Part shown: positions 42,097 through 50,956 of the stretch, piece by piece
Numbering within the stretch: position 1 is the first letter of the stretch
How the letters are laid out: each line of letters begins with the position of its first letter
DNA from: Moduliflexus sp964602655
GTDB taxonomy: Bacteria > Moduliflexota > Moduliflexia > Moduliflexales > Moduliflexaceae
NCBI GenBank assembly: GCA_964602655.1
Contig: CAZRSF010000017.1
Span: forward strand, 25,785 to 89,784
Reading direction: 5' to 3'
Length of the DNA: 64,000 nucleotides
Notes under the pieces: model-generated
What the model saw: only the letters and a program-made list of their open reading frames with translations
The model's database searches: none
Told to the model about the DNA's origin: nothing
Made by a program: the position numbers and the translations under genes

Positions 42097-42127
42097 CACC
42101 TCACAGGTTTTAAAAACCTGTGAGGTG
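42097..42127. repeat. Palindrome, family A
   Basis: 15-bp perfect arms CACCTCACAGGTTTT around one base, between the kinase gene and lipB; a T-rich run follows, so it can serve as a terminator. Confidence 0.9.
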
Positions 42128-42139
42128 TTTTCGTATTGT

Positions 42140-42889
42140 ATGACATTCATTTCTCACTGGCTTGGGCAGGTCGAATATCAGGCGGCGCTGGCGCAGCAGC
42201 ACGCGCTGGTTGAGGCACATCGAACGAACGCTGACATGTCTGACACGCTGCTCCTGTTAGAACATCCGCCGACCTTGACGCTTGGCAGGCGTGCGAACCG
42301 TGAGCACTTGCTTGTGGATGAAACGACGTTGCGGCAGCGTGGATTCGTCGTGTTTGAGGCGGAACGCGGCGGGGACATCACGTATCACGGGCCGGGACAG
42401 CTTGTGGGGTATCCGATCCTGAATTTGAAGCGGCTGTACGGCTCGAACGAGCTTGATCTGCACCGATATGTCAGCGAGATTGAAGAGGTGTTGATATTGG
42501 CGTTGGCTGAATTCGGTGTGAAAGGGTGGCGCTACTCAGGCTATACCGGCGTCTGGGTTGATATTGAAGGTGTTTCGGCGAAAATCGCGGCAATTGGAAT
42601 CAAGGTCAACAGCAAAGGGATCAGCAGTCACGGCTTTGCGCTGAACGTCAATACTGAACTCAGCCATTTTGATCTGATTGTGCCGTGCGGGATTCGTGAA
42701 CATGGCGTGACCAGCCTGTCGCACTTGCTGCGACAGCCGGTTACGATTCACGATGTCTTGCCCCATGTACTCTCCGCTTTTCGCCGCGTGCTCGGCTATG
42801 AAACCGGGATGTTCTTCCCTTCGACAAGCTCAGGGAACGATTGCCCAACTTTCCCTGAGCTTGTCGAAGGGAAGAACATCCCCCAGTAA
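42140..42889 (+). CDS. lipB: Octanoyl-ACP:protein transferase with repeat-derived tail
   Basis: 249 residues. LipB moves octanoate from acyl carrier protein to lipoyl domains of 2-oxoacid dehydrogenases and the glycine cleavage system. Motifs: LEHPPTLTLGRRANREHLL, ERGGDITYHGPGQLVGYPIL, SAKIAAIGIKV with the active Lys, GFALNVNTELSHFDLIVPCGI with the active Cys. The last ~25 residues (GMFFPSTSSGNDCPTFPELVEG and on) come from a 32-bp-arm inverted repeat that runs into the gene, so the native C-terminus was replaced. The ribosome site is not clear. The lipoate synthase gene is not adjacent. Confidence 0.93.
   Translation: MTFISHWLGQVEYQAALAQQHALVEAHRTNADMSDTLLLLEHPPTLTLGRRANREHLLVDETTLRQRGFVVFEAERGGDITYHGPGQLVGYPILNLKRLYGSNELDLHRYVSEIEEVLILALAEFGVKGWRYSGYTGVWVDIEGVSAKIAAIGIKVNSKGISSHGFALNVNTELSHFDLIVPCGIREHGVTSLSHLLRQPVTIHDVLPHVLSAFRRVLGYETGMFFPSTSSGNDCPTFPELVEGKNIPQ
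42806..42882. repeat. Inverted repeat with 32-bp perfect arms, inside lipB
   Basis: Arms at 42806-42837 and 42851-42882 with a 13-bp loop, containing CCTTCGACAAGCTCAGG, a motif widespread in repeats of many bacteria. The lipB frame passes through both arms and stops just after. Confidence 0.92.
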
Positions 42890-42896
42890 TTAGACG

Positions 42897-44225
42897 CTAC
42901 GACATCCTCAGCGCGTCTTCCCAATGCTCGAAATACGTCACGTCCAGCGAATCGTCTTCGCCTAAACAGCGCACCGCGCCGCATTCCTGATGATAGACCG
43001 AATCATCGAGCAGTGTCTGCAATTTCGGCAGCGTCCGGGTCGGGATGTCGCAAGCTTTCGTCCATGTTCCTGTATTGATATAGGTAAACGATTCCGCCGA
43101 CCCATCAATATCGAATGTTTTTGCGGACACTGGCGTATGCGTATGTCCCATCACCACGTAGCGCGTACCGGGATGATGACGCGCAATCAGCTTTGCGGCC
43201 TGCTGGTAATTATCCGTATCGGAAAACAGGCTGCGGGACTGCGGGCGCGATTCGGTATTCTGCATCATATCGAGCAATTCGTATTCGACGCCGCTGTACC
43301 GGGAAAAAATGTGTTCCCATTGCGTTTCGCTGAACGTTTGCAGCGTCGCGTCGAATTCTCGTTTGAACGAGGGGCTGCTGCGAAGTTCTTGCAGCCGTTC
43401 GCGCAGCGCGTTCAGCTTGATGCCGTCCGTAAAGGCGTCCATATCCATCTGGCGCAGCGTCCGGGTTTTGGGTTTCCATCCGAGCACTGACGATTGCAGG
43501 TATTCTTTTAACGGAATACGGAAATTTTTCAAAAAAATCAGCAATTCTGCGGCGAATTTCGCCGTCACTACCACATCTTCATGCAGCGTGGCCGCTAAGG
43601 CGGTTTTCCACATCGGTCGCGCATTATCCAGCATCGGATAGCGCTCTTCGATGTTGTTGAAAAAATGATCGACAAAGTACGTGCCCCAACAGCTATTCAG
43701 GCGGTTGAACGTCACGTTGATCGGCACGTCGATCTGGTTGTCGTCGGAATATTGATGCCCATGCGTCACGAACACGCCTTCTTCTTTATACACCATGCCG
43801 AATTTGAAATTTTTCGGCGTCGCGCCGATTCGTTTCATCAGAATGCCTAACACGCGATTCCAGGCCAAATCCACGTCATGGTTGCCGGGAATGATCAGCA
43901 ATTCATTGCCCGCGATGGCGAGAAATTTCTTGAGCGCGTCGAATTCGTCCGGATGTCCGGCAATCGCTTTTTGCAGGCGCAGCGCCGATTCCGATTCGGT
44001 CGTTCCTAAAAATTTTTGCGGCGGCGCGGACATTGTTCCCAAGATGATTTGCGGAAAATCAATGAAATCGCCATTGATAATCAGGCGGACGCCGCCCAAT
44101 TTCGACGCCCCGTCCACAAAGGCCACAAAGTGTTCGGCGGCCTGCTGATCAAAATCTTCTAACCGGTTTTGCTGTCCTTCTCCCAAATGGAGATCGCTGA
44201 TAATAAATCTCGGTTTTACACTCAC
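42897..44225 (-). CDS. Calcineurin-like metallophosphoesterase
   Basis: 442 residues from GTG 44225 (GGAG about 10 bp upstream). The two-metal phosphoesterase motifs are complete: FIISDLHLGEG (Asp and His), INGDFIDF, IPGNHDVDLAW and, near the C-terminus, VMGHTHTPV. There is a ~170-residue helical insertion between the GNHD block and GHTH (for example MLDNARPMWKTALAATLHEDVV), so the family is larger than UDP-diacylglucosamine hydrolases. The substrate is unknown. It follows the VanZ gene by 7 bp and is probably co-transcribed. Confidence 0.9.
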   Translation of the reverse strand: MSVKPRFIISDLHLGEGQQNRLEDFDQQAAEHFVAFVDGASKLGGVRLIINGDFIDFPQIILGTMSAPPQKFLGTTESESALRLQKAIAGHPDEFDALKKFLAIAGNELLIIPGNHDVDLAWNRVLGILMKRIGATPKNFKFGMVYKEEGVFVTHGHQYSDDNQIDVPINVTFNRLNSCWGTYFVDHFFNNIEERYPMLDNARPMWKTALAATLHEDVVVTAKFAAELLIFLKNFRIPLKEYLQSSVLGWKPKTRTLRQMDMDAFTDGIKLNALRERLQELRSSPSFKREFDATLQTFSETQWEHIFSRYSGVEYELLDMMQNTESRPQSRSLFSDTDNYQQAAKLIARHHPGTRYVVMGHTHTPVSAKTFDIDGSAESFTYINTGTWTKACDIPTRTLPKLQTLLDDSVYHQECGAVRCLGEDDSLDVTYFEHWEDALRMS

Positions 44226-44232
44226 GGTCGTT

Positions 44233-44763
44233 TCACTCCTTGTGCTCGATGCTGCCGCTCGCCGCCTCAACGGCGGTGCGAGGGGCGGCATGTTGATTGC
44301 TGGAAATCGCCTGCGCCGCGCGTCTCTGCCGTCGCCAAATCCAGATATGTCCGCCGAGGATTGCTCCGAACGTATTGGCCATCACGTCCGAAACCGATGG
44401 AATGCGATGCGGGACGAGACGCTGCTGATATTCGATCCATGCGCTGCCGCCAAGCGCGACAAGCAAGGTCAGAATCAAACTGATCGTCATACCATAGCGG
44501 AAGATGCGGTGAAAGACAAGAAAAATCATCATGCCGATTGGCAGAAAGACAAAAATATTGATCAGCACGTCGCTGATGACGAGTACGCGTTGATACGTCA
44601 CCGGATGATGATGTTGCAGCGGATACACCAGCATGTCCTGAATCTTTCCGGGAGGCACGAGAAACATGACCCAGTCGTACAGCGAACGCCCCTGGATCAG
44701 CATCAATCCGGCCAATACCGCTCCCATATACAGCGCGCCAAGCACCCAATAACGAATTTTCAT
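44233..44763 (-). CDS. VanZ-like membrane protein
   Basis: 176 residues with four predicted membrane helices. The VanZ pattern is seen in VISDVLINIFVFLPIGMMIFLVF, GGSAWIEYQQRLVPHRIPSVSDVMANTFGAILGG. VanZ relatives are small membrane proteins; the founding member raises teicoplanin resistance, most others are uncharacterised. The C-terminal ~35 residues are polar and probably cytoplasmic. ATG 44763 gives a proper first helix; the frame to 44805 adds an unsupported leader. Next gene: metallophosphoesterase, 7 bp away. Confidence 0.85.
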   Translation of the reverse strand: MKIRYWVLGALYMGAVLAGLMLIQGRSLYDWVMFLVPPGKIQDMLVYPLQHHHPVTYQRVLVISDVLINIFVFLPIGMMIFLVFHRIFRYGMTISLILTLLVALGGSAWIEYQQRLVPHRIPSVSDVMANTFGAILGGHIWIWRRQRRAAQAISSNQHAAPRTAVEAASGSIEHKE

Positions 44764-44896
44764 AATTAATGATCTCGGAAAAACGTTGCGTACAGCATTA
44801 TTCACTCATATTGTTCTTCGTATCTCTCGTTCGTGAAAAGGTCAAGCATTTATTCCAGGAACTTGCGCTGATTATTGATGCGAGCGTTGATTTTTG

Positions 44897-44929
44897 AGAA
44901 GCCCTGTCAGAGTTTAAAACTCTGACAGG
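44897..44929. repeat. Palindrome, CCCTGTCAGAG type
   Basis: Arms AGCCCTGTCAGAGTTTT and complement meet almost without a loop. It lies downstream of cstA and upstream of vanZ on the minus strand, and may end the cstA transcript. Confidence 0.88.
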
Positions 44930-44961
44930 GCTGAAGGCGAGGCGTTGAGGGGAAACGTCAA

Positions 44962-46680
44962 CTATCGTTTACGATGCGTGAGCGCAAATGTCGTTTCCAC
45001 CGCCATTAAGATCGACAGAATCAGTAGGACGGTTGACGCCCACGGCACGGCTTCGCTGGTCAGCGCAAACACGCCGCCTTTGAACCAACTGCCGCGAATC
45101 ATGTTGATGAGCGCCCAGTTACTCATGATAAACATCCAGATCGCCGGGATAATTGCCACAATCCAAGCGCCTCGGAATTTAGAGGTCTTATACAACCAGA
45201 CCGCCACGCCGATCAGCGCTAACCCGGCGAGCAACTGGTTCGATGCGCCGAACACGTTCCAGAAGACTTTCCACGCCGGAATCGGGTTGCCTTTGGCATC
45301 TACGACCGTCCGCATGACGAACAAGAGCGGCACGCCTGCGGTCAACGCGGTCGCAAACGATTTGCCCGCCAAATTCTTCCAGCCGGTCAATTCTTCGATA
45401 ATATAGCGTCCAAGCCGCGTACTCACGTCTAAGGTGTCATACACGAACGTCGTGAACGCCATCAAGCCGAACGAAATGCCGAAGACGGCGGGGATGCCGA
45501 GCAGTTCGAGGAATCGCCCAAGCCCGGAGGCATAAATGAAGTTCGGGGATTTGCCGATCAGCGGGCTATCTTTTGCCAGAATCATGACGCACGCCAATGA
45601 GATGACCGCGACCAACCCTTCCAGCAGCATCGCGCCGTAGCCGATAATTTTGGTATCGCCTTCGCGTTTGATCTGCTTGGATGTCGTGCCGGAGCCGACC
45701 AACGAATGGAAGCCGGAACACGCGCCGCAGGCGACCGTGATAAACAGCAGAGGAAACATCGGGAAAAAGAATCCGCCCATTCCCATCTCGCCGCCCAATT
45801 TCGTAAACGCCGGATATTCGATCTGGAACCCGCCGAACAGCACGCCGATTCCAGCGGCTAACAACGACACATAGAGGAAATAGCCGCCGAGATGTCCGCG
45901 CGGCTGCAACAGCATCCACATCGGCATAATCGAGGCGATAAAGCAGTAGAGCAGAATGAACACATCCCACATTTTCTGCGCCGTCATCGGCTCAACGCTC
46001 AGCAGCGTGGCCAAATCGAGCGGAATGTATTTTCCAACCCAGATTGACACGCCGACGAGCGGCAGGAAAATCACGGTGGCCAGCGTCAAATTCATTTTGG
46101 TATATTTGAGCACGACGCCCATGATAATCGGCAGAATCAAATAGAGGAGCGATGACGTGGCAATCGCGCCGCCGCCGACTTTTTCGCCGCTTTCAAGCGT
46201 GACCATGCCGACAAACGAACTGGCCGTAATGTCCGTAAACGCCACGATGATGTACACGAGCGTGATCCAGATGAAAATCATGAACAGGATATAGGCGCGC
46301 TGCGACACATTCTCCCGCACAACCTCCGTGATCGAACGGGCTTTGTGACGCACGGACGCAATCAGCGACCCCATGTCATGCACGCCGCCGATAAAAATCG
46401 AACCGATAATAATCCAGAAGAGCGTCGGCCCCCAACCGAACATGACGCCCGCTAAAATAGGACCGGTGATCGGCCCTGCCGCAGCGATGGCCGAAAAATG
46501 CTGTCCTAATAAAAATTTCGGTTCGACCGGAACATAGTCCACTCCATCTTCCATTTCGACCGCAGGCGTTCTTTTGGAGTTATCCAGCTTGAAGACCTTT
46601 TTCTCCAAAAATGTGCCATACGTGTAGTAGGCCAGGAGCAGCAACACTGACGAGACGGCAACGATAAGCAAAATGTTCAT
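44962..46680 (-). CDS. cstA: CstA-family peptide/pyruvate transporter
   Basis: 572 residues, about 16 membrane helices. CstA (carbon starvation protein A) takes up peptides and, in several species, pyruvate. Signature stretches: VPVEPKFLLGQHFSAIAAAGPITGPILAGVMFGWGPT, VHDMGSLIASVRHKARSITEVV, and ACGACSGFHSLVGSGTTSKQI. It is at the short end of the family (E. coli CstA about 700) because the C-terminal extension is absent, as in many CstA/DcstA proteins. GGAGG lies 6 bp before the ATG. In other bacteria cstA is induced on starvation; here nothing in the upstream 370 bp shows a clear CRP site. Confidence 0.92.
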   Translation of the reverse strand: MNILLIVAVSSVLLLLAYYTYGTFLEKKVFKLDNSKRTPAVEMEDGVDYVPVEPKFLLGQHFSAIAAAGPITGPILAGVMFGWGPTLFWIIIGSIFIGGVHDMGSLIASVRHKARSITEVVRENVSQRAYILFMIFIWITLVYIIVAFTDITASSFVGMVTLESGEKVGGGAIATSSLLYLILPIIMGVVLKYTKMNLTLATVIFLPLVGVSIWVGKYIPLDLATLLSVEPMTAQKMWDVFILLYCFIASIMPMWMLLQPRGHLGGYFLYVSLLAAGIGVLFGGFQIEYPAFTKLGGEMGMGGFFFPMFPLLFITVACGACSGFHSLVGSGTTSKQIKREGDTKIIGYGAMLLEGLVAVISLACVMILAKDSPLIGKSPNFIYASGLGRFLELLGIPAVFGISFGLMAFTTFVYDTLDVSTRLGRYIIEELTGWKNLAGKSFATALTAGVPLLFVMRTVVDAKGNPIPAWKVFWNVFGASNQLLAGLALIGVAVWLYKTSKFRGAWIVAIIPAIWMFIMSNWALINMIRGSWFKGGVFALTSEAVPWASTVLLILSILMAVETTFALTHRKR

Positions 46681-47052
46681 CTACAACCTCCGCGATGGTC
46701 TGAAAAATCGCGATCATCTATCATTTAGATAGAATGACGTATGCGGTATTTTCCCAGACAGAACATAAATACGATAAACACGTCGAACGCCATTGCGAAA
46801 TCAACGTGCGTGAATTGGTCAAGAGATTTTTTAATCACTTATGAAAATGGGGTTCTTGCGCCTCATTCGCAGGCAGAACGCAAAAGTCGTTCATGGTATT
46901 TTTACAAGATGGATTGCGAAAATTTTGCGGCGATTCACGCGGTGTTTATCACGAAACGGAGAAGATTTTATTGACAAGAATCGCACTCCTCTCGTAATGG
47001 CCTCAATATAGCGTTCGAGTAAGTGTATTGCATCTAAAAAAGGAGCAAACGT
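46681..47052. other. Divergent region between cstA and glyS
   Basis: 372 bp. A rightward promoter is at 46971-47000. The open frame at 46741-46974 has no ribosome site and odd composition. I looked for a T-box leader for glyS and found no antiterminator-type element. Confidence 0.5.
46971..47000 (+). promoter_or_regulatory. Sigma-70-type promoter of glyS
   Basis: TTGACA (46971-46976), 18-bp spacer, TAATGG (46995-47000). It lies about 50 bp before the ATG. Confidence 0.5.
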
Positions 47053-48363
47053 ATGGCACATCCTGAAATTATGGATAAAGTGGTGTCGTTATGCAAACGG
47101 CGCGGATTTATTTTTCAAAGCAGCGAAATTTATGGCGGGTTGAATAGTTGTTGGGACTACGGCCCGTTGGGTGTCGAATTAAAGCGCAATGTCAAAGAAG
47201 CATGGTGGCGGTCGGTGGTCTATGAACGTGATAATGTCTATGGTCAAGATGCCAGCATCCTGATGCACCCGGAAGTCTGGCGGGCATCCGGCCATATCGA
47301 AGGCTTTTCGGATCCATTAGTGGATTGCAAAAAATGCAAGCGGCGTTTCCGTGCAGACCATTTGGAAGACACATCAAAATGCCCGGAATGCGGCGGCGAA
47401 CTGACCGAATCACGACAATTCAATTTGATGTTCAAGACATTTATGGGGCCGATTGAAGATACCGCCTCTGTCGTCTATATGCGCCCGGAAACGGCGCAAG
47501 GCATTTTCGTCAATTTTCTGAATGTCGTCAATACGATGCGGGCGAAGCTGCCGTTCGGCATCGCGCAGATCGGCAAAGCGTTCCGCAACGAAATCACGCC
47601 GGGCAATTTTACGTTCCGCACCCGCGAATTCGAGCAAATGGAAATCGAATTTTTCGTCAAACCGGGCACGGACGACGAATGGCTGGAATTTTGGAAAAAT
47701 GCGCGTTTCGACTGGTATCTCCGCTACGGCATGACGAAAGAACGGCTGCGGCTGCGCCAGCACGACAAAGACGAATTAGCGCATTACGCCAAAGATTGTT
47801 ACGACGTGGAGTACGAATTCCCCTTCGGTTGGGCGGAATTGGAAGGCATTGCCAACCGTACCGATTTCGACTTGACGCAGCATCAGACCTTCAGCAAGAA
47901 GAATTTGACCTATTTCGAGGAAGAGAGCAAGTCGCGCTTTATTCCCTATGTCATCGAACCGTCTGCCGGGGCAGACCGCTCGACATTGGCGTTTCTGGTA
48001 GATTCGTACCATGAAGAACCGGAGCGTGTCGTGTTGCGCCTGCATCCGAAACTCGCGCCGGTGAAAGCGGCGATTTTCCCCTTGATGCGCAAAGACGGGC
48101 ATCCTGAAAAAGCGCAGGAAATCGAACGGATGCTGCGCCCGCATTTCAACGTCGAATATGATGAAACCGCCTCCATCGGCAAACGGTATCGCCGACAGGA
48201 CGAAATCGGCACGCCGTACTGCGTGACGGTGGATAATGAAACGATGGACAATGCCACTGTGACCGTGCGCGAACGCGATTCGATGGAGCAGGTGCGAATT
48301 CCGATTTCCGGCCTCCTGCCGATGCTGTTAGAACGCCTGAATGCGGAAAAACAGATCGCGTAG
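47053..48363 (+). CDS. glyS: Glycyl-tRNA synthetase, dimeric type
   Basis: 436 residues. Class II synthetase of the alpha2 form used by archaea, eukaryotes and part of the bacteria (not the GlyQ/GlyS tetramer). Motifs: GFIFQSSEIYGGLNSCWDYGPLG at the N-terminus, a zinc-ribbon insertion (CKKCKRRF...KCPECGG, about 96-116), motif 2 GIAQIGKAFRNEITPGNFTFRTREFEQMEIE and motif 3 EPSAGADRSTLAFL, then the anticodon-binding domain from RVVLRLHPKLAPVKAAI. AAAGGAG lies 6 bp before the ATG. Transcribed alone, with promoter upstream and a family D palindrome downstream. Confidence 0.95.
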   Translation: MAHPEIMDKVVSLCKRRGFIFQSSEIYGGLNSCWDYGPLGVELKRNVKEAWWRSVVYERDNVYGQDASILMHPEVWRASGHIEGFSDPLVDCKKCKRRFRADHLEDTSKCPECGGELTESRQFNLMFKTFMGPIEDTASVVYMRPETAQGIFVNFLNVVNTMRAKLPFGIAQIGKAFRNEITPGNFTFRTREFEQMEIEFFVKPGTDDEWLEFWKNARFDWYLRYGMTKERLRLRQHDKDELAHYAKDCYDVEYEFPFGWAELEGIANRTDFDLTQHQTFSKKNLTYFEEESKSRFIPYVIEPSAGADRSTLAFLVDSYHEEPERVVLRLHPKLAPVKAAIFPLMRKDGHPEKAQEIERMLRPHFNVEYDETASIGKRYRRQDEIGTPYCVTVDNETMDNATVTVRERDSMEQVRIPISGLLPMLLERLNAEKQIA

Positions 48364-48387
48364 AATGACAGATCGATATGCCCGATT

Positions 48388-48415
48388 GCAGGGGCCTTCG
48401 ATTGAACGCCCCTGC
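48388..48415. repeat. Family D-like palindrome
   Basis: GCAGGGGCCTTCGATTGAACGCCCCTGC-type inverted repeat with one mismatch, 24 bp after the glyS stop. Confidence 0.75.
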
Positions 48416-48481
48416 GAAAAATCCTTTTAAAAAAAATTGACTGGTAACAAGAGAAAAAATGAGCAGATTGCGTATTTCTCA

Positions 48482-48510
48482 TTGACAAAATAAAAAAAAT
48501 TTTTTACCAT
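48482..48510 (+). promoter_or_regulatory. Sigma-70-type promoter of mreB
   Basis: TTGACA (48482-48487), 17-bp A/T-rich spacer, TACCAT (48505-48510). An inverted pair ATTGTCCA/TGGGCAAT (48533-48573) lies between it and the gene and may be an operator. Confidence 0.5.
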
Positions 48511-48606
48511 TGAATAAACAATATGAAATGACAATTGTCCAACTGACAAATTTTTTTACAGATGGGCAATTTTATCTATAGATGTAATATCCTAGAGGCG
48601 TAACGT

Positions 48607-49623
48607 ATGTTAAACATGTTCAGATGGTTTTCGAAAGACCTCGCCATTGATTTAGGGACGGCAAACACACTCGTGTACTTGCGAGGCAAAGGGATTGTGA
48701 TGAATGAGCCGTCGGTTGTGGCTACTGATACCCGTACCGGAAAGATTGTGGCTATCGGACACGAAGCCAAAGCGATGTTAGGGATGACGCCGGATCAGAT
48801 TATGGCGGTTCGTCCGATGAAAGATGGTGTGATTGCCGATTTCAGAATGACAGAAGCGCTCTTGCGCCACTTCATCAAAAAAGTGTGCAGTAACTTTTTG
48901 ATTCGTCCGCGCGTTGTGGTGGCTGTGCCGTTCGGGATTACCGAAGTCGAGAAAAAAGCGGTGAAAGATTCGGTCATTCAGGCCGGAGCGAGCGACGTGA
49001 CCTTGATTTTAGAACCGATGGCCGCCGCATTGGGCGCTGGGCTGCCGATTCAAGAGCCGTCGGGCAATATGATCGTTGACATCGGCGGCGGCACGACTGA
49101 AGTGGCCGTCATTTCACTTTCAGGAATCGTGTACAGCCGCTCGATTCGGATTGCAGGCGATGAAATGGATGAAGCGATCATTCAGTACATCAAACGGAAG
49201 TATAATTTGCTCATTGGCCTCAAGACCGCAGAAATTATCAAAAAGACGTTAGGATCGGCGTATCCGCTGGATTCTGAAAAAGTGGTCGAGGTGCGCGGAC
49301 GCGATCTGGCTGGCGGCGTGCCGAATGTGATGAAGATTTCCAGTGAAGAAATTCGCGACGCGCTGGCCGAAACGGTGTTTGCGATCATCGAAGCGATTCG
49401 CGTGACGTTGGAACGCACGCCGCCGGAATTGTCCGCTGACATCATTGATCGCGGCATCATTCTAACGGGCGGGAGTTCCTTGCTGAAAAATTTAGATTTT
49501 AAGATTAAAGAAGAAACCGGCCTGCCGGTTGCGCTTGCAGACGATCCACTGACGACAGTTGCCATCGGAACCGGCAAAGCGATGATGGATCCGGAATTGC
49601 TGAAAAAACTCGCGATCTCATAA
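48607..49623 (+). CDS. mreB: Rod-shape-determining actin homologue MreB
   Basis: 338 residues, full length. MreB polymerises under the inner membrane and guides the elongasome. Actin-fold motifs: phosphate 1 KDLAIDLGTANTLVYLRG, phosphate 2 MIVDIGGGTTEVAVIS, adenosine motif ILTGGSSLLKNLD. The N-terminal MLNMFRWFSK is an amphipathic membrane-binding start. GAGG lies about 8 bp before the ATG. Unlike most bacteria, mreC and mreD do not follow; the next gene is convergent, sharing a 50-bp palindrome with mreB at the stop codons. Confidence 0.96.
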   Translation: MLNMFRWFSKDLAIDLGTANTLVYLRGKGIVMNEPSVVATDTRTGKIVAIGHEAKAMLGMTPDQIMAVRPMKDGVIADFRMTEALLRHFIKKVCSNFLIRPRVVVAVPFGITEVEKKAVKDSVIQAGASDVTLILEPMAAALGAGLPIQEPSGNMIVDIGGGTTEVAVISLSGIVYSRSIRIAGDEMDEAIIQYIKRKYNLLIGLKTAEIIKKTLGSAYPLDSEKVVEVRGRDLAGGVPNVMKISSEEIRDALAETVFAIIEAIRVTLERTPPELSADIIDRGIILTGGSSLLKNLDFKIKEETGLPVALADDPLTTVAIGTGKAMMDPELLKKLAIS

Positions 49624-49670
49624 ACAGAATCGTCGGGGCGTTCAATTGAACGCCCCGACGATTCTGTTTA
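49621..49670. terminator. 50-bp perfect palindrome joining two stop codons
   Basis: 25-bp perfect arms with no loop. The first three bases are the TAA of mreB and the last three, on the other strand, are the TAA of the DHH gene. The core is a family D palindrome (GGGGCGTTCAA). It is a natural bidirectional terminator. Confidence 0.92.
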
Positions 49671-50819
49671 TTCCGACGAAGAATTCGGCGCGGCGACGCC
49701 GATTTTATTGAAGATTTTTTGTTTGACTTGCAAATCGAACATTTTCCATTTTAAATCCTCGTAGTCATTGCCATAAGTTCCGGCCAAAAAACCGACCGGA
49801 ATGGCAAATCCACCGGCTTCCTGTTTCCCTCCGCCGAAATATTCGCCATTCTCGCTCTTGCCGAAGGCTTCTTTGATGAACGCATCCGCGTCAATCGTCA
49901 GTTTTGACGTGCGGAACGACCCGCTGAGCAGTTCTTCTTGATTATCGTTGACGACGATGCCATAGACAATGACGGTATGCACATTTTCTTCCGTCAGCAG
50001 AAAATCCGCCGCCTGCGCAATCGCGTCGCGCTCTTCCTGACGAAGATAGCCGATGCCGGAAATACTGTAATTGTCTTTGATCACGCGATTCGCCAAGGCT
50101 TTTTCAATGACGTCCATCACTTTTTTCGACCGCGCCTGCATCACGATTTCGCTCAGCAGATTCGGATTATAGTAATTGCTCAAATAGGCCGCCGCCAGCA
50201 GATCGTGCTCGTTCGCCCGGATAAAATCGTTCGTATCGCTGCGAATGCCATGTATTAAGGCGGTTGCGCATTTGACATGGAACGAGTCGGTCTTATCCAA
50301 TTCGATCAGTCCTTGCTGCAAGTAGCTGGTGTAAATCGTCGCCGTCGCGCCGATTTTGCGAATATCATGAAATTCCGGCGACAGGCCGCCAGAACGTTCG
50401 TGGTGATCAACAACAATAATCGGCTTGATATTGTGCGCTTCAAGTTTTTTGGTCAGCGCGGTGGTTTTCCCCTGGTTATCCACAAACACGCTGCCCTGGT
50501 AGCGCGAAAAATCTATGACGTTGTTTTCGGAATGACGAATCAACTCGACATTCAATAATTTGACTAACGCAATATTCTGCTGATGGCTGATGCGTCCGGC
50601 ATAGACGATGTCCACCTCGATGCCGTAATTCAAACAAATCAGTTTATGCGTCAGCGCGGAGGCAATCGCATCGGGGTCTGGAAAATCCTGAATCGCCACA
50701 ATATGCGTTTCTCCGCGATGCGCCTCCAAGACATCGCGCAGTTTTTCGACTTTCTGGCTGCCGTGAAGCGCCGCAGTCGTCTGTTTGACGTTTTCTTTCA
50801 CGTCTTCTGTCTCTGACAT
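49668..50819 (-). CDS. DHH-family phosphoesterase (NrnA-like)
   Basis: 383 residues. DHH/DHHA1 protein like NrnA nanoRNases, which degrade 2-5-mer RNA and cyclic-dinucleotide products and dephosphorylate pAp. Motifs: QDFPDPDAIASAL (motif I/II), VFVDNQGKT, IIVVDHHERSG (the DHH motif, about residue 140), GIRSDTNDF, and the DHHA1 end with EYFGGGKQEAGGFAIPVGF. There is an N-terminal ~30-residue extension and a polar C-terminal tail. ATG 50819 is preceded by AGGGGA. The substrate is not certain; pAp or nanoRNA is the best guess. Confidence 0.88.
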   Translation of the reverse strand: MSETEDVKENVKQTTAALHGSQKVEKLRDVLEAHRGETHIVAIQDFPDPDAIASALTHKLICLNYGIEVDIVYAGRISHQQNIALVKLLNVELIRHSENNVIDFSRYQGSVFVDNQGKTTALTKKLEAHNIKPIIVVDHHERSGGLSPEFHDIRKIGATATIYTSYLQQGLIELDKTDSFHVKCATALIHGIRSDTNDFIRANEHDLLAAAYLSNYYNPNLLSEIVMQARSKKVMDVIEKALANRVIKDNYSISGIGYLRQEERDAIAQAADFLLTEENVHTVIVYGIVVNDNQEELLSGSFRTSKLTIDADAFIKEAFGKSENGEYFGGGKQEAGGFAIPVGFLAGTYGNDYEDLKWKMFDLQVKQKIFNKIGVAAPNSSSE

Positions 50820-50895
50820 ATATTTTCCCCTGTTTTGACCCGAATACATACATCAAACCGCCTGACATCCGTTCAGAATGCTCTCCGGTTCATGT

Positions 50896-50931
50896 ACAAA
50901 AAGCGCCACCCCGATTTCTCAGGGCAGCGCT
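50896..50931 (-). terminator. Rho-independent terminator of alaS
   Basis: On the minus strand AGCGC-TG-CCC faces GGG-TG-GCGCT and is followed by five T residues, 25 bp after the alaS stop. Confidence 0.75.
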
Positions 50932-50956
50932 CGCGTAATCATTTTCCTCCAAAACG

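Noticed and set aside
42796..42984. 62-codon minus-strand frame after lipB
   Set aside because: It translates the inverted repeat (PSTSSGK and ELVEGK peptides) and has no ribosome site.
46681..47052. T-box riboswitch ahead of glyS
   Set aside because: No T-box antiterminator sequence or leader terminator could be found.
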